Origin: Prolixibacteraceae bacterium
GTDB lineage: Bacteria; Bacteroidota; Bacteroidia; Bacteroidales; Prolixibacteraceae
Assembly: GCA_021740385.1 (NCBI GenBank)
Contig: JAIOZY010000005.1
Location: 62,001-126,000 of the forward strand
Direction: 5' to 3'
Length of the DNA: 64,000 bases
Shown: positions 33,604 to 46,305 of the stretch, piece by piece
Position numbering within the stretch: position 1 is the first letter of the stretch
How the letters are laid out: each line of letters starts with the position of its first letter
Program-made: the position numbers and the translations under genes
The notes under the pieces: model-generated
Seen by the model: only the letters and a program-made list of their open reading frames with translations
Told to the model about the DNA's origin: nothing
The model's database searches: none

Positions 33604-36600
33604 TTATTCTTGATCGGTTTCATCGTCATAATCGATGTTACGTTGATCGACCAGCCTGTCGTACTCTTCTTTCGAGCCAACAACCAGGTTCTTGTATTCC
33701 TTGAGACCGGTGCCTGCGGGAATAAGGTGTCCGCAAATTACGTTCTCCTTCAACCCGTTTAGTTCATCAATTTTTCCATTGATAGCCGCTTCGTTCAACA
33801 CTTTTGTTGTTTCCTGGAATGAAGCAGCCGACATCCAGCTCTTGGTTTGCAGTGCGGCTTTGGTGATTCCCTGCAATTCCTGGCTTGAAGTAGCCGGAAC
33901 GGCATCACGCGATTCTACCAGTTTCTTGTCTTTCCTCCTCAACTGAGAGTTCTCATCACGCATTCGGCGTGCCGTAATGATTTGTCCTTCACGGAAAGTC
34001 TCACTGTCGCCACGTTCGACAACCACTTTTTTACCAAAAATCCAATCGTTTTCGCGCAAAAATTCAATTTTATCGACCACTTGTTTTTCGAGGAAACGCG
34101 TATCACCCGGGTCTTCAATTGCAACTTTACGCATCATTTGGCGTACAATCACTTCAAAGTGTTTATCGTTAATACGTACACCCTGCATGCGGTATACATC
34201 CTGTACTTCGTCAACAATGTATTCCTGAACGGCTGTGGGCCCTTTAATAGAGAGGATATCACCGGGTGTAATTGCCCCATCGGAAAGCGGTGTACCGGCA
34301 CGGATGTAGTCGTTTTCCTGTACAAGGATTTGACGCGAAAGCGGCACAAGGTATTTTTTCACATCGTCCGTACGCGAAGTAACAATGATTTCGCGGTTAC
34401 CACGTTTTATTTTCCCAAGCGATACCTCACCGTCAATTTCAGAAACAACAGCGGGGTTCGATGGGTTACGTGCTTCGAACAATTCGGTAACCCGTGGCAA
34501 ACCACCGGTAATATCACCGGCCTTGCCTGAAGCACGTGGTATTTTCACCAAAATGGCACCCGAACGTACTTTCTGGCCGTTATTAACCGAAATGTGCCCA
34601 CCTACCGGCAAGTTGTACGAACGGATCATTTCTCCTTTTTCGTCCAAAATTTTCAGTGTCGGGTTCTTGGTCTTATCACGGGTTTCAATAATAACTTTTT
34701 CCTTGTAACCGGTTTGTTCGTCCGATTCTTCACGGTAGGTAACCCCGTCGATTAAGTTTTCGAAAGCCACTTTACCGTCGTATTCAGTAATGATTACGCC
34801 ATTATAGGGGTCCCATTCGCAAATGAGTTTATCCTTTTTAATTTCCTCCCCGTTTTTAATGTACAATTTCGAACCGTAAGGTATGTTATGCGTTGAAACG
34901 GTAATACCGGTATTTTTATCAATAATGCGCAATTCGGCCAAACGGCTTACTACCACATCGATTTTTGTACCGTCTTCTGCTTCCTGCTCTACAACGCGAA
35001 GTTCTTCAATTTCAACAATTCCGTCGTAACGCGAAACAAGTGTTGATTGCGAAGAAATGTTACCGGCAATACCCCCTACGTGGAAAGTACGAAGGGTAAG
35101 CTGTGTTCCGGGTTCACCAATCGACTGTGCAGCAATAACACCAACGGCTTCTCCTTTTTGCACCATGCGGCCTGTTGCCAGGTTTCGTCCGTAACATTTT
35201 GCACAAACACCGACGCTCGATTCACACGTTAATACCGAACGGATTTCAACACGTTCAATGGGTGAATCTTCGATTTTATGTGCAACTTCCTCAGAAATTT
35301 CTTCGCCGGCACGTATCAACAGTTCGCCGGTAAGCGGGTGGAAAATATCGTGTACCGAACAGCGTCCAAGAATACGGTCGTATAAAGAAGCTACAACTTC
35401 TTCGTTCTTTTTAACCGAAGTTGCAACCAAACCGCGCAATGTTCCGCAATCAGGTTCCGAAATGATTACATCCTGTGCCACATCAACAAGGCGACGGGTA
35501 AGATACCCGGCATCGGCTGTTTTTAACGCGGTATCGGCCAATCCCTTACGGGCACCGTGCGTTGAAATAAAGTATTCCAAAACCGACAGTCCTTCTTTAA
35601 AATTTGAAAGAATGGGGTTTTCGATAATCTGAGCTGTTGTAGCTCCCGATTTTTGTGGTTTGGCCATCAGCCCACGCATACCGCAAAGCTGACGGATCTG
35701 TTCTTTTGAACCACGGGCGCCGGAGTCAAGCATCATGTATACCGGGTTGAATCCCTGCTGGTCGGTACTCAGGGTTTTCATAACCGATTGTGTCAGCTTG
35801 GCATTCACGTGGGTCCATGTATCAATAACCTGGTTGTAACGTTCGTTGTTGGTAATGAAACCCATGTTGTAATTCATCAGGATTTCATCCACCTCGCTGT
35901 AACCTTCATCAACCATTTCTGACTTATCATCAGGAATAATCACATCGTACAGGTTAAACGACAGGCCACCACGGTAAGCCATTTTGTAACCAAGGTTCTT
36001 AATATCATCGAGGAAGCGCGCGGTTATCGCGTTATCGGATTTGCTCAAAATGAACGAAATGATTTCACGGAGCGCTTTTTTCGTCAACAGTTGATTAATG
36101 TAGCCTGCTTCTTTGGGTACTGATTGGTTAAACAGTATACGGCCAATGGTTGTTTCCACAATGTGGTTTATTGGCTTCCCGCTTTTGTCCAAATCATCAA
36201 CCTTGCACTTAACAATGGAATGCATGGCAACTATGCCTTCGTTATAAGCAATCACTGCTTCTTCGGGCGAATAAAACCTGAGGCCTTCGCCTTTTGCACC
36301 TTCGCGGTGTTTGGTCATGTAATACAAGCCAAGTACCATGTCTTGCGAAGGTACGGTAATGGGCGCACCGTTCGATGGGTTAAGCAGGTTATGCGATGAT
36401 AACATCAGCAATTGTGCCTCAAGGATTGCTGCATTTCCGAGTGGAAGGTGAACAGCCATTTGGTCGCCATCGAAGTCGGCGTTAAAACCGGTACAAACCA
36501 ACGGGTGTAACTGTATCGCCTTACCCTCAATCAGTTTTGGCTGGAAAGCCTGAATTGACAAGCGGTGCAAAGTAGGTGCCCGGTTTAATAACACGGGATG

Positions 36601-37887
36601 CCCTTTCATCACGTTTTCAAGAATATCCCAAACAACAGGGTCTTTCCGGTCGACAATCTTTTTGGCCGATTTTACTGTTTTAACAATACCCCTTTCAATT
36701 AACTTTCGAATAATGAAAGGTTTGTACAATTCGGCTGCCATTCCTTTAGGAATACCACACTCATGAAGTTGCAGGCTGGGGCCAACAACAATAACCGAAC
36801 GTGCAGAATAGTCGACACGTTTACCCAACAGGTTCTGACGGAACCGGCCTTGTTTTCCTTTCAGTGAATCGGAAAGCGATTTGAGCGCGCGGTTATTTTC
36901 TGTTTTTACCGCGTTCGACTTACGGGAGTTGTCGAAAAGTGAATCGACAGCTTCCTGCAACATTCGTTTTTCGTTACGCAGAATTACTTCAGGTGCCTTA
37001 ATCTCGATCAACCTTTTCAAACGGTTGTTGCGGATAATCACACGGCGGTACAGATCGTTCAAATCGGAAGTTGCAAAACGTCCGCCATCGAGCGGTACCA
37101 GAGGTCGCAAATCGGGCGGGATTACGGGCACTACCTGAACAATCATCCACTCGGGACGATTGAGCTGGGTACTGGCCCTGAAAGCTTCAACAACCTGTAA
37201 CCTTTTTAAGGCTTCGTTTTTACGCTGCTGAGATGTTTCGGTATTCGCTGCATGGCGTAAATTAAACGAAAGCTCATCGAGTTCGATCCGCTCAAGCAAT
37301 TTATACAGCGCCTCTGCCCCCATGCCGGCAATAAATTTATCGGGATGATCATCTTCGAGCAATTGATTTTCCTTAGGAAGTGTATCCAAAATATCAAGGT
37401 ACTCTTCTTCGGTAAGGAAATCGAGTTGTTTTACATCGGGGGCTTTAATACCCGGGTTAATAACCACATATCGTTCGTAATAGATAATCGAATCGAGTTT
37501 TTTAGTTGGCAACCCCAATAAATATCCAATTTTATTGGGCAACGATTTAAAATACCAGATGTGTGCAACCGGCACAACAAGTGAAATGTGCCCCATACGT
37601 TCGCGACGAACTTTTTTCTCGGTCACTTCAACACCGCAACGGTCGCAAACAATTCCCCTGTAACGGATACGTTTGTATTTTCCACAATGACATTCATAGT
37701 CCTTAACAGGGCCAAAAATGCGTTCGCAGAATAATCCGTCCCTTTCGGGCTTGTAAGTCCGGTAATTTATTGTTTCAGGCTTTAGGACTTCACCGTGTGA
37801 TCTTTCAAGAATCTCCTCGGGCGAAGCCAAGCTGATAGAGATTTTGCTAAAGCTACTCTTTACTTTATTTTCTCTTCTGAAAGCCAT
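33604..37887 (-). CDS. rpoC: RNA polymerase beta' subunit
   Basis: 1427 residues, normal for Bacteroidota beta'. The N-terminal zinc site is [20 protein letters not shown], the catalytic Mg-binding motif is [12 protein letters not shown] and the second zinc ribbon is [13 protein letters not shown]. The trigger-loop region lies near [20 protein letters not shown] (read here as [11 protein letters not shown]). It forms the catalytic core with RpoB, encoded 50 bp upstream on the same strand. Confidence 0.98.
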   Translation of the reverse strand: MAFRRENKVKSSFSKISISLASPEEILERSHGEVLKPETINYRTYKPERDGLFCERIFGPVKDYECHCGKYKRIRYRGIVCDRCGVEVTEKKVRRERMGHISLVVPVAHIWYFKSLPNKIGYLLGLPTKKLDSIIYYERYVVINPGIKAPDVKQLDFLTEEEYLDILDTLPKENQLLEDDHPDKFIAGMGAEALYKLLERIELDELSFNLRHAANTETSQQRKNEALKRLQVVEAFRASTQLNRPEWMIVQVVPVIPPDLRPLVPLDGGRFATSDLNDLYRRVIIRNNRLKRLIEIKAPEVILRNEKRMLQEAVDSLFDNSRKSNAVKTENNRALKSLSDSLKGKQGRFRQNLLGKRVDYSARSVIVVGPSLQLHECGIPKGMAAELYKPFIIRKLIERGIVKTVKSAKKIVDRKDPVVWDILENVMKGHPVLLNRAPTLHRLSIQAFQPKLIEGKAIQLHPLVCTGFNADFDGDQMAVHLPLGNAAILEAQLLMLSSHNLLNPSNGAPITVPSQDMVLGLYYMTKHREGAKGEGLRFYSPEEAVIAYNEGIVAMHSIVKCKVDDLDKSGKPINHIVETTIGRILFNQSVPKEAGYINQLLTKKALREIISFILSKSDNAITARFLDDIKNLGYKMAYRGGLSFNLYDVIIPDDKSEMVDEGYSEVDEILMNYNMGFITNNERYNQVIDTWTHVNAKLTQSVMKTLSTDQQGFNPVYMMLDSGARGSKEQIRQLCGMRGLMAKPQKSGATTAQIIENPILSNFKEGLSVLEYFISTHGARKGLADTALKTADAGYLTRRLVDVAQDVIISEPDCGTLRGLVATSVKKNEEVVASLYDRILGRCSVHDIFHPLTGELLIRAGEEISEEVAHKIEDSPIERVEIRSVLTCESSVGVCAKCYGRNLATGRMVQKGEAVGVIAAQSIGEPGTQLTLRTFHVGGIAGNISSQSTLVSRYDGIVEIEELRVVEQEAEDGTKIDVVVSRLAELRIIDKNTGITVSTHNIPYGSKLYIKNGEEIKKDKLICEWDPYNGVIITEYDGKVAFENLIDGVTYREESDEQTGYKEKVIIETRDKTKNPTLKILDEKGEMIRSYNLPVGGHISVNNGQKVRSGAILVKIPRASGKAGDITGGLPRVTELFEARNPSNPAVVSEIDGEVSLGKIKRGNREIIVTSRTDDVKKYLVPLSRQILVQENDYIRAGTPLSDGAITPGDILSIKGPTAVQEYIVDEVQDVYRMQGVRINDKHFEVIVRQMMRKVAIEDPGDTRFLEKQVVDKIEFLRENDWIFGKKVVVERGDSETFREGQIITARRMRDENSQLRRKDKKLVESRDAVPATSSQELQGITKAALQTKSWMSAASFQETTKVLNEAAINGKIDELNGLKENVICGHLIPAGTGLKEYKNLVVGSKEEYDRLVDQRNIDYDDETDQE

Positions 37888-37937
37888 TTATTTATTATTA
37901 AGTAATTAACAAAAAATTTCATCCGGATAACCGGAAT

Positions 37938-40900
37938 TTAATCCATATTGACGCTTAAACCTAAGCCTCGTAACTCATGCAATAACACATTCAATGATTC
38001 GGGGATACCGGGTTGCGGCATCGGGTCGCCTTTAACAATAGCCTCGTAGGCTTTTGCGCGGCCAATTACATCGTCCGACTTAACGGTCAGTATTTCCTGT
38101 AAAACATGTGAAGCGCCAAATGCTTCAAGGGCCCAAACTTCCATTTCACCAAAACGCTGTCCGCCAAACTGTGCTTTACCGCCCAGGGGTTGTTGCGTAA
38201 TTAATGAATAAGGGCCTATTGAGCGGGCATGCATTTTATCTTCGACCATGTGCCCGAGTTTAAGCATGTAAATGATACCCACCGTTGCAGGCTGATCGAA
38301 TGGTTGGCCGGTTTCACCGTCGTATATTGCAGTACGGCCATATGCAGGTACTTTTGCTTTTTCGGTATATTCGGTAATTTCCTCGAGTGTTGCGCCGTCG
38401 AAAATTGGGGTTGAAAACATTAATCCCAATTCCTTACCGGCCCAGCCAAGTACGGTTTCGTAAATTTGCCCGAGGTTCATACGCGAAGGTACGCCCAGCG
38501 GGTTCAACACAATATCAACCGGTGTTCCGTCTTCAAGAAACGGCATGTCTTCATCGCGTACAATTCGTGATACAATGCCCTTATTACCGTGGCGGCCGGC
38601 CATTTTATCGCCAATTTGCAGTTTCCGTTTTTTGGCAATATATACTTTGGCCAATTGAATAATGCCTGCTGGCAATTCATCGCCAATGGTTACATTGTAA
38701 CGTTCGCGGCGCGAAACGGCTTCATATTCCTTGTATCTTCTAATATAATTGTTTATCAGGTCGCAAATCATCTCATTCTTCTCCTTATCGGTAGTCCATT
38801 TATTTGGATTAACAACAAGGAAATCGATTTCCTGAATTTGCTTTAGGGTGAATTTTGATCCTTTAGCAATGATATCGCCCCCGTAATAATCGCGTACTCC
38901 CTGACAGGTTTTGCCGTTTACGAGTTGGAAAAGGCGTTCTTCGAGATCGGCACGCAAAACTGCCACCTGTCTTTCGAACGTTTCATCGATTTGCTCAAGC
39001 AATGGTTTGGTTGATGTACGGACTTTTTTATCCTTCATCACCCTCGAAAACATCTTCTTGTCAATTACAATACCGCTTAACGAAGGAGATGCTTTAAGCG
39101 AAGCATCTTTAACATCGCCGGCCTTATCACCAAAAATAGCCCTCAGCAGTTTTTCTTCAGGCGAGGGATCCGATTCCCCTTTTGGAGTAATTTTCCCGAT
39201 AAGGATATCTCCGGGTTTAACATCGGCCCCAATCCGTATTAAACCTCTTTCGTCGAGGTTACGGGTGGCATCTTCGCTAACGTTAGGTATATCGGATGTA
39301 AATTCTTCGAGCCCGCGTTTTGTTTCCCGAACCTCAAGTGAATATTCATCGATATGAACCGAGGTAAAGATGTCTTCCCTGACAATTTTTTCAGATACTA
39401 CAATGGCATCCTCGTAATTATAACCCTGCCAAGGCATGAAGGCCACTTTCAGGTTCCGGCCAAGCGCCAGGTCTCCGGCCTGGGTGGCATAGCCTTCTGT
39501 AAGGATTTGTTTGGGTTCTACCCTATCGCCTTTACGCACAATTGGGCATAAAGTTATGCTTGTTCCCTGGTTTGTTTTTACATATTTTGGCAGCCTGTAT
39601 GATTTTAAATCAGGCTCAAAGCTTACAAACCGGTCTTTGTCGGTGCGGTCGTAACGAATTACAATTTCATCGGCATCGACGTATTCAACAATACCGTGCC
39701 CTTCGGCCCTGATGTGAACACGCGAATCGGTAACCACGCGGGTTTCGAGACCGGTTCCCACAATTGGTGCTTCAGGCTTAACCAAAGGAACGGCCTGGCG
39801 CATCATGTTCGATCCCATTAACGCACGGTTGGCATCATCGTGTTCAAGGAAGGTTATTAATGATGCGGCAATCGATGCAATCTGGTTTGGGCCAACATCC
39901 ATCAGCTGTACTGTTTCGGCTTCGGCCAATGGGTAATCGCCATCTAAACGTGCTTTTACTTTTGGGTTGACAAACTTACCTTCGTCATCAATCGGGGCAT
40001 TGGCCTGTGCAATAATCTGCCCTTCTTCTTCTTCGGCTGTCAGGTAAATAACCCCCTCGTCTGTCAGGTCAACTTTTGAATCGGTAACTTTCCGGTAGGG
40101 TGTTGCAATAAACCCAAGGTCGGTGACTTTTGCAAAAACGCACAACGAAGAAATCAGTCCGATATTTGGCCCTTCGGGTGTTTCAATTGGGCAAAGCCGT
40201 CCATAGTGGGTAAAGTGAACATCACGTACCTCGAAACCTGCCCGTTCACGTGAAAGCCCTCCCGGCCCGAGTGCCGACATACGGCGCTTATGGGTCATTT
40301 CGGCCAATGGGTTTGTTTGGTCCATGAACTGTGAAAGTGCATTGGTACCAAAGAATGAATTTATGACCGATGAAAGTGTTTTTGAATTGATCAGGTCTAT
40401 GGGTGTAAACACCTCATTATCTCGCACATTCATGCGTTCGCGTATGGTTCTGGCCATACGTGCCAACCCAACTCCAAACTGGCTGTACATTTGTTCGCCC
40501 ACGGTACGTACCCTCCGGTTTGAAAGGTGGTCGATATCGTCGACATCGGTTTTGGAGTTAACAAGCTGGATTAAATATTTGATAATCTCAATAATATCTT
40601 CGTTCGTAAGTATACGTGTATCGATATCTACATTGAGATTCAATTTCTTGTTAATTCTGTATCGCCCTACGTTACCCAGGTCGTAACGTTTGTCAGAGAA
40701 AAAGAGGTTTTCGATTACCTCCCTTGCGGTTGACTCATCAGGTGGTTCGGAGTTCCGCAACTGACGGTAAATGTGTAATACGGCTTCTTTCTCCGAATTA
40801 CAAGGGTCTTTCTGCAAGGTATTATAAATGATTGCATAATCCTGCAGGTTTGCTTCTTCTTTATGAAGCAGAATATTTTTTGCCCCTGAATCGAGTATCA

Positions 40901-41750
40901 GGTCGATGTGTTCGTTTTCAATAACGGTTTCACGGTCGATAACCACTTCGTTACGTTCAATTGAAACCACTTCTCCGGTATCTTCATCAACAAAATCTTC
41001 AACCCAGGTTTTTAAAACACGGGCGGCCAATTTCCGGCCAACCAGTTTTTTGAGACCGGTTTTTGAGACTTTGACCTCATCGGCCAGTCCAAAAATCTCA
41101 AGGATGTCTTTATCGCCCTCATAGCCAATGGCCCTTAGCAGCGTTGTTACCGGTAATTTCTTTTTACGGTCGATGTATGCATACATCACGTTGTTAATGT
41201 CGGTAGCAAATTCGATCCACGAACCTTTAAACGGGATAATCCGGGCCGAGTAAAGTTTGGTTCCGTTTGCATGAAGGCTTTGCCCGAAAAATACACCGGG
41301 CGACCTGTGCAACTGTGAAACAATAACACGTTCGGCGCCATTAATCACAAAGGTGCCTCTTTCGGTCATATAAGGAATTGTTCCCAGGTACACATCCTGA
41401 ACTACTGTATCGAAGTCCTCGTGTTCAGGATCGGTACAATAGAGTTTCATTTTTGCTTTAAGCGGTACGCTAAAAGTAAGTCCCCGTTCGATACACTCTT
41501 CGATGGAATAACGTGGCGGATCGATGTAATAATCGATAAATTCGAGCACGAAATTATTCCGGGTATCGGTTATCGGGAAATTCTCGGTAAATACCTGGTT
41601 TAAACCTTCGTTTTTTCTAATTTCAGGGGTAGATCCTAACTGGAAAAAATCGATAAAAGATTTGATCTGGATCTCAAGAAAATCGGGATAATCGAATGTG
41701 TTTTTCGATGACGAAAAACTAATTCTTTGATTTACAGTGTTCAAAGACAT
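37938..41750 (-). CDS. rpoB: RNA polymerase beta subunit
   Basis: 1270 residues. The rifampicin-region sequence is [20 protein letters not shown] followed by [20 protein letters not shown], with the Gln, Asp, His and Ser positions linked to rifampicin binding in their usual forms, so target-based resistance is not predicted. [12 protein letters not shown] and [20 protein letters not shown] are conserved C-terminal landmarks. Upstream of its start are two hairpins separating it from rplL. Confidence 0.98.
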   Translation of the reverse strand: MSLNTVNQRISFSSSKNTFDYPDFLEIQIKSFIDFFQLGSTPEIRKNEGLNQVFTENFPITDTRNNFVLEFIDYYIDPPRYSIEECIERGLTFSVPLKAKMKLYCTDPEHEDFDTVVQDVYLGTIPYMTERGTFVINGAERVIVSQLHRSPGVFFGQSLHANGTKLYSARIIPFKGSWIEFATDINNVMYAYIDRKKKLPVTTLLRAIGYEGDKDILEIFGLADEVKVSKTGLKKLVGRKLAARVLKTWVEDFVDEDTGEVVSIERNEVVIDRETVIENEHIDLILDSGAKNILLHKEEANLQDYAIIYNTLQKDPCNSEKEAVLHIYRQLRNSEPPDESTAREVIENLFFSDKRYDLGNVGRYRINKKLNLNVDIDTRILTNEDIIEIIKYLIQLVNSKTDVDDIDHLSNRRVRTVGEQMYSQFGVGLARMARTIRERMNVRDNEVFTPIDLINSKTLSSVINSFFGTNALSQFMDQTNPLAEMTHKRRMSALGPGGLSRERAGFEVRDVHFTHYGRLCPIETPEGPNIGLISSLCVFAKVTDLGFIATPYRKVTDSKVDLTDEGVIYLTAEEEEGQIIAQANAPIDDEGKFVNPKVKARLDGDYPLAEAETVQLMDVGPNQIASIAASLITFLEHDDANRALMGSNMMRQAVPLVKPEAPIVGTGLETRVVTDSRVHIRAEGHGIVEYVDADEIVIRYDRTDKDRFVSFEPDLKSYRLPKYVKTNQGTSITLCPIVRKGDRVEPKQILTEGYATQAGDLALGRNLKVAFMPWQGYNYEDAIVVSEKIVREDIFTSVHIDEYSLEVRETKRGLEEFTSDIPNVSEDATRNLDERGLIRIGADVKPGDILIGKITPKGESDPSPEEKLLRAIFGDKAGDVKDASLKASPSLSGIVIDKKMFSRVMKDKKVRTSTKPLLEQIDETFERQVAVLRADLEERLFQLVNGKTCQGVRDYYGGDIIAKGSKFTLKQIQEIDFLVVNPNKWTTDKEKNEMICDLINNYIRRYKEYEAVSRRERYNVTIGDELPAGIIQLAKVYIAKKRKLQIGDKMAGRHGNKGIVSRIVRDEDMPFLEDGTPVDIVLNPLGVPSRMNLGQIYETVLGWAGKELGLMFSTPIFDGATLEEITEYTEKAKVPAYGRTAIYDGETGQPFDQPATVGIIYMLKLGHMVEDKMHARSIGPYSLITQQPLGGKAQFGGQRFGEMEVWALEAFGASHVLQEILTVKSDDVIGRAKAYEAIVKGDPMPQPGIPESLNVLLHELRGLGLSVNMD

Positions 41751-41796
41751 TGAAATGTTTTATTAATTGAACTTAAAATATAAAACACAAAAAGGC

Positions 41797-41844
41797 TTAA
41801 TCCCGATGCATATCGGGATTAAACCATTGCAACCCTTAGGGTTG
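41797..41844 (-). promoter_or_regulatory. Double hairpin between rplL and rpoB (possible attenuator)
   Basis: Hairpin 1: CAACCC, loop, GGGTTG (41830-41844). Hairpin 2: TTAATCCCGAT (41797-41807) pairs with ATCGGGATTAA (41812-41822), 11 bp without mismatch and a four-base loop; on the minus strand it is followed by GCCTTTTTGTGTTTT. Position between ribosomal-stalk and polymerase genes matches the place where E. coli has a partial attenuator. Confidence 0.6.
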
Positions 41845-41852
41845 ATAGACCT

Positions 41853-42233
41853 TTATTTAAGTTCAACTTCGGCTCCAGCTTCGGTAAGCTGTTGTTTTAG
41901 AGCTTCAGCTTCTTCCTTCGAAACTTTTTCTTTAATAGCCTTTGGAGCGCTATCAACGACTTCTTTAGCTTCTTTCAGGCCAAGGCCAGTAAGTTCTTTA
42001 ACTAATTTAACGATAGCGAGTTTTGAAGCGCCAGGTGCTTTCAGCACAACGTCAAATTCGGTTTGGACAGCTTCTTCGGCGCCACCTTCACCACCAGCGG
42101 CTGGTCCGGCAACTGCTACAGCAGCAGCTGCAGGTTCAATACCGTATTCTTCTTTTAAGATGTCCGCTAATTCGTTTACTTCTTTAACAGTAAGGTTTAC
42201 TAATTCTTCTGCAAGTTTTTTTAAATCTGCCAT
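41853..42233 (-). CDS. rplL: 50S ribosomal protein bL12 (L7/L12)
   Basis: 126 residues. N-terminal dimerisation helix ([20 protein letters not shown]), an Ala/Gly-rich hinge (about residues 35-55), then the C-terminal factor-binding domain with [20 protein letters not shown] and [20 protein letters not shown]. It forms the ribosomal stalk that recruits EF-G and EF-Tu. The gene follows rplJ by 34 bp. Confidence 0.98.
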   Translation of the reverse strand: MADLKKLAEELVNLTVKEVNELADILKEEYGIEPAAAAVAVAGPAAGGEGGAEEAVQTEFDVVLKAPGASKLAIVKLVKELTGLGLKEAKEVVDSAPKAIKEKVSKEEAEALKQQLTEAGAEVELK

Positions 42234-42267
42234 TTTAACAAAGATTTAAAATGTTATAAATAATATA

Positions 42268-42798
42268 TTACTCTTTCTCGGATAAAGTTTTAATAATCCC
42301 GGCAATTTTTTGTCCTCCGGCACCCTGAAGTGCAGAGATAACATTTTTGGCCGGTGATTGTAACAGTGCAATAACATCGCCTATTAATTCTTCTTTCGAC
42401 TTAATGTTAACGAGTGTTTCGAGCTGGTTTTCACCAACATAAACCGACTCTTCAACATAAGCTGCTTTCAAAACGGGACGTTCAAGTTTTTTATTCTTTT
42501 TGCGAAATTCTTTTATCAATTTCGCAGGAACGTTTCCCGTTTGGCTAAACATTAGCGATGTATTGCCTTTCAGAGCATCGAAAAGCTCATCGGCATTCTT
42601 TTCGGAAGCCTCAATTGCTCTTCGCAGGAGTGTATTTTTAACTACAATCAGTTTTACTTCTTTCTGAAAGCAGAAACGTCGTAATTCGCTCGTTTTATCT
42701 GCATTCAGCTCAGAGATATCTGCCAGGTAAAAATGATTGTATGAATTGATCTCCTTAGTCAGGTTATCGATAATAGCTTGCTTTTCTGATCGTTTCAT
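42268..42798 (-). CDS. rplJ: 50S ribosomal protein uL10
   Basis: 176 residues. N-terminal rRNA-binding domain with YNHFYLADISELNADKTSEL and KEVKLIVVKNTLLRRAIEA; a C-terminal helix for bL12 dimers. In many bacteria uL10-bL12 represses its own messenger by binding the rplJ leader; no such structure was identified in the 10-bp gap to rplA. Confidence 0.97.
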   Translation of the reverse strand: MKRSEKQAIIDNLTKEINSYNHFYLADISELNADKTSELRRFCFQKEVKLIVVKNTLLRRAIEASEKNADELFDALKGNTSLMFSQTGNVPAKLIKEFRKKNKKLERPVLKAAYVEESVYVGENQLETLVNIKSKEELIGDVIALLQSPAKNVISALQGAGGQKIAGIIKTLSEKE

Positions 42799-42808
42799 AA
42801 TTCACTTT

Positions 42809-43504
42809 TTATTCCTGTGCAGATTTTGGTTCGATTTGAATTCCCTGGCTCATTGTGCTTGAAAGGTATATACTACGTATGTATGTACCTTTGGCAGAGG
42901 CAGGTTTCAATTTCACAATGGTATTGATAAATTCTTTTGCATTTTCGGCAATCTTTTCGGGTGTAAACGATACTTTCCCGATTGATGTATGTACAATGCC
43001 ATATTTATCAACCTTAAAATCGATCTTTCCTTGCTTTATTTCCGTAATGGCCTTTCCTATTTCCATGGTTACAGTACCACTTTTAGGATTTGGCATTAAC
43101 CCGCGCGGGCCTAAGAAACGGCCAAGGGGCCCTAACTTACCCATAACGGGAGGCATGGTAATAATTACATCGACATCGGCCCATCCCCCTTTAATTTTTT
43201 CGAGGTATTCGTCGAGTCCAACGTAATCGGCTCCTGCTTCGGTGGCTTCCTGTTCTTTATCAGGAGTAACCAAAGCCAAAACCTTTACTTCTTTGCCTGT
43301 ACCATGTGGCAGTGTTACCACGCCACGTACCATTTGATTCGCTTTCCGGGGGTCGACACCCAAACGGATATCGATATCAACCGATGCATCGAACTTGGTA
43401 GTTGTTATTTCTTTAACCAGTTTTGATGCTTCGCCGATCGGGTATGTTTTCCCCTTTTCGAGTTTTTCTAAAGCAAGTTTTTTATTCTTAGTAATTCTGG
43501 CCAT
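42809..43504 (-). CDS. rplA: 50S ribosomal protein uL1
   Basis: 231 residues from the ATG at 43504 ([18 protein letters not shown]); an ATG three codons upstream is less likely. Contains [19 protein letters not shown] and [16 protein letters not shown], the classic uL1 motif. uL1 forms the mobile L1 stalk and can repress rplK-rplA translation. Gap to rplK is 19 bp. Confidence 0.97.
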   Translation of the reverse strand: MARITKNKKLALEKLEKGKTYPIGEASKLVKEITTTKFDASVDIDIRLGVDPRKANQMVRGVVTLPHGTGKEVKVLALVTPDKEQEATEAGADYVGLDEYLEKIKGGWADVDVIITMPPVMGKLGPLGRFLGPRGLMPNPKSGTVTMEIGKAITEIKQGKIDFKVDKYGIVHTSIGKVSFTPEKIAENAKEFINTIVKLKPASAKGTYIRSIYLSSTMSQGIQIEPKSAQE

Positions 43505-43523
43505 TTTAATCATTTATTAAATG

Positions 43524-43964
43524 TTAATTAAAAGGAGAATCACCTGTAATAGTAATCCCCATACTACGGGCAGTACCAGCAACCATTCTCATAGCAGACT
43601 CGGTTGTAAAACAGTTTAAATCAACCATTTTCGATTCAGCGATGGCTTTAACCTGATTCCAGTTTAAGCTGGCCACTTTTTTTACGTGTGGTTCAGGTGA
43701 GCCACTTTTCACCTTTGCTGCTTCGAGAATTTGCACGGCCACAGGGGGTTGTTTCACGATAAAATCAAACGATTTATCGGCAAAAACGGTAATAATTACA
43801 GGAAGCACTTTCCCTGCCTGCTCTTGCGTGCGGGCATTAAACTGCTTACAAAACTGCATTATATTCACCCCTTTGGCACCTAATGCTGGCCCAACCGGTG
43901 GTGACGGGTTTGCCGCGCCACCTTTGATTTGGAGTTTGATAATTCCAGCAACTTCTTTAGCCAT
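43524..43964 (-). CDS. rplK: 50S ribosomal protein uL11
   Basis: 146 residues. N-terminal [20 protein letters not shown] with the flexible Pro-rich segment near the thiostrepton site, and C-terminal rRNA-binding sequence [14 protein letters not shown]. It belongs to the GTPase-associated centre. Located 22 bp after nusG. Confidence 0.97.
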   Translation of the reverse strand: MAKEVAGIIKLQIKGGAANPSPPVGPALGAKGVNIMQFCKQFNARTQEQAGKVLPVIITVFADKSFDFIVKQPPVAVQILEAAKVKSGSPEPHVKKVASLNWNQVKAIAESKMVDLNCFTTESAMRMVAGTARSMGITITGDSPFN

Positions 43965-43986
43965 AACAAAAATTTAAATTTTGTTT

Positions 43987-44535
43987 TTACTCCTTTTCAA
44001 CTTGCATAAATCCAAGTTCCAAGGGTGTTTTACGACCGAAAATCTTGACCATTACCTTCAACTTCTTCTTTTCTTCATTAACTTCTTCGATAATTCCGTT
44101 GAATCCGTTGAAAGGTCCATCGATCACCTTAATTGTTTCACCAACAACAAAAGGAATGGTCAGTTCTTCATCGCTTTCAGAGAGTTCATCCACTTTCCCA
44201 AGGATGCGGTTTACTTCGGACTGGCGCATGGGAACAGGTTCCCCGCCTTTGGTATCGCCTAAGAAACCGATCACGTTCGTAACATTTCTGAGAATATGGA
44301 TCACCTCTCCAACCAATGTCGCCTCAACCAAGATGTAACCGGGGAAAAAGTTACGCTCTTTGCTGATTTTTTTGCCATTTCTGATTTGGTATACTTTTTC
44401 GGTCGGAATAAGTACTTGTGAAACATAATCCTGGAGACCAGCTGATGCAATTTCGCCTTCGATATATTCTTTGGCCTTTTTTTCTTTTCCCCCTATGGTT
44501 CTAAGAACATACCATTTTTTTTGCATTTCGCTCAT
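43987..44535 (-). CDS. nusG: Transcription termination/antitermination protein NusG
   Basis: 182 residues: NGN domain (KKWYVLRTIGGKEKKAKEYI, FPGYILVEATL, FLGDTKGGEPVPM) and C-terminal KOW domain (TIKVIDGPFNGFNGIIEEVN). NusG binds the RNA polymerase clamp and links it to ribosomes or Rho. Its start is preceded by GGGAGG six bases upstream, a strong SD that is exceptional in this window. Gap to secE is 21 bp. Confidence 0.96.
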   Translation of the reverse strand: MSEMQKKWYVLRTIGGKEKKAKEYIEGEIASAGLQDYVSQVLIPTEKVYQIRNGKKISKERNFFPGYILVEATLVGEVIHILRNVTNVIGFLGDTKGGEPVPMRQSEVNRILGKVDELSESDEELTIPFVVGETIKVIDGPFNGFNGIIEEVNEEKKKLKVMVKIFGRKTPLELGFMQVEKE

Positions 44536-44541
44536 TTCAGT

Positions 44542-44547
44542 CCTCCC
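44542..44547 (-). promoter_or_regulatory. Strong Shine-Dalgarno of nusG
   Basis: Minus strand GGGAGG, spacer ACTGAA, then ATG. Most other starts in the window have only A-rich upstream sequence. Confidence 0.75.
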
Positions 44548-44556
44548 GGATTTTTT

Positions 44557-44748
44557 TTAATAAAATAGACTGTAAATAAAATCCATCAGGTTCTCAAAAA
44601 ACAGATCCATGACGAATATTACCAGTGCGATTATGATGGAAGCAACCATAACAATTACTGCGCTATTCTGAAGCTCTTTCCAGGTTGGCCACGTAACCTT
44701 GTGAACCAACTCGTTGTAAGATTCCTTAATATAAGTTTTTATTTTCAT
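44557..44748 (-). CDS. secE: Preprotein translocase subunit SecE
   Basis: 63 residues, the short single-helix form of SecE found in most bacteria. The amphipathic N-terminal part has ESYNELVHKVTWPTWKELQN, the conserved SecE signature, followed by one membrane helix (AVIVMVASIIIALVIFVMDL). SecE clamps SecY in the inner membrane. The secE-nusG order is nearly universal. Confidence 0.95.
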   Translation of the reverse strand: MKIKTYIKESYNELVHKVTWPTWKELQNSAVIVMVASIIIALVIFVMDLFFENLMDFIYSLFY

Positions 44749-44765
44749 TACTTACTGGTTTGCTG

Positions 44766-44817
44766 TGCGGTTGGTAAGAGTCGAACTTACAGTTACTCCC
44801 GACTTGAGCTCAACCGC
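44766..44817 (-). pseudogene. tRNA-like relic lacking the anticodon arm
   Basis: On the minus strand GCGGTTG (44811-44817) and CAACCGC (44767-44773) form a perfect 7-bp acceptor stem with A as discriminator. A T arm GTAAG-TTCGACT-CTTAC (44774-44790) has a canonical TTCRANY loop and abuts the acceptor correctly. A D-arm-like CTC-AAGTCGG-GAG (44796-44808) and a five-base variable loop TAACT (44791-44795) are also present, but no anticodon arm lies between them. Bacteroidota often encode tRNA-Trp at this tuf-secE junction, so this may be a deleted tRNA-Trp gene or an assembly deletion within one. Confidence 0.6.
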
Positions 44818-44823
44818 AAAATA

Positions 44824-44852
44824 CAGTCCCTTGCCAAAAAAGACAGGGACTG
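44824..44852 (-). terminator. Hairpin after tuf
   Basis: CAGTCCCT (44824-44831) pairs with AGGGACTG (44845-44852), an 8-bp stem without mismatch, followed on the minus strand by TATTTTG. It lies between tuf and the tRNA-like relic and may be a partial terminator or a processing site. Confidence 0.6.
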
Positions 44853-44877
44853 CAAATTCCATATTTTAAAAAACGGA

Positions 44878-46065
<1,188 letters not shown>

Positions 46066-46121
46066 AACTCTAAAATATTAGATAACGTTAACTAATTTTA
46101 TTTTTATATTCTTTTGCTTCG

Positions 46122-46193
46122 AGCCGATGACGAGAATTGAACTCGTGACCTCTTCCTTACCAAGGAAGCGCTCTACCCCTGAGCTACATCGGC
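46122..46193 (-). tRNA. tRNA-Thr (anticodon GGT)
   Basis: 72 nt on the minus strand. Acceptor GCCGATG/CATCGGC with discriminator T, D arm GCTCAGGGGTAGAGC, anticodon arm CTTCC-TTGGTAA-GGAAG, T arm ACGAG-TTCAATT-CTCGT. All stems pair fully. CCA is not encoded. Confidence 0.95.
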
Positions 46194-46227
46194 AACCCTC
46201 GTTGCAATGTTGCCGGGTTAAACCGTG

Positions 46228-46300
46228 AGCGGGAGACGGGATTCAAACCCGCGACCCTTAGCTTGGAAGGCTAATGCTCTATCGACTGAGCTACTCCCGC
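46228..46300 (-). tRNA. tRNA-Gly (anticodon TCC)
   Basis: 73 nt on the minus strand. Acceptor GCGGGAG/CTCCCGC, D arm GCTCAGTCGATAGAGC, anticodon arm TTAGC-CTTCCAA-GCTAA, T arm GCGGG-TTTGAAT-CCCGT (one G-T pair). CCA is not encoded. Confidence 0.95.
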
Positions 46301-46305
46301 ATTGT

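Noticed and set aside
44766-44817. A complete functional tRNA-Trp gene
   Set aside because: No anticodon stem-loop exists between the D-arm-like hairpin and the variable loop; the total is 52 nt rather than about 73.
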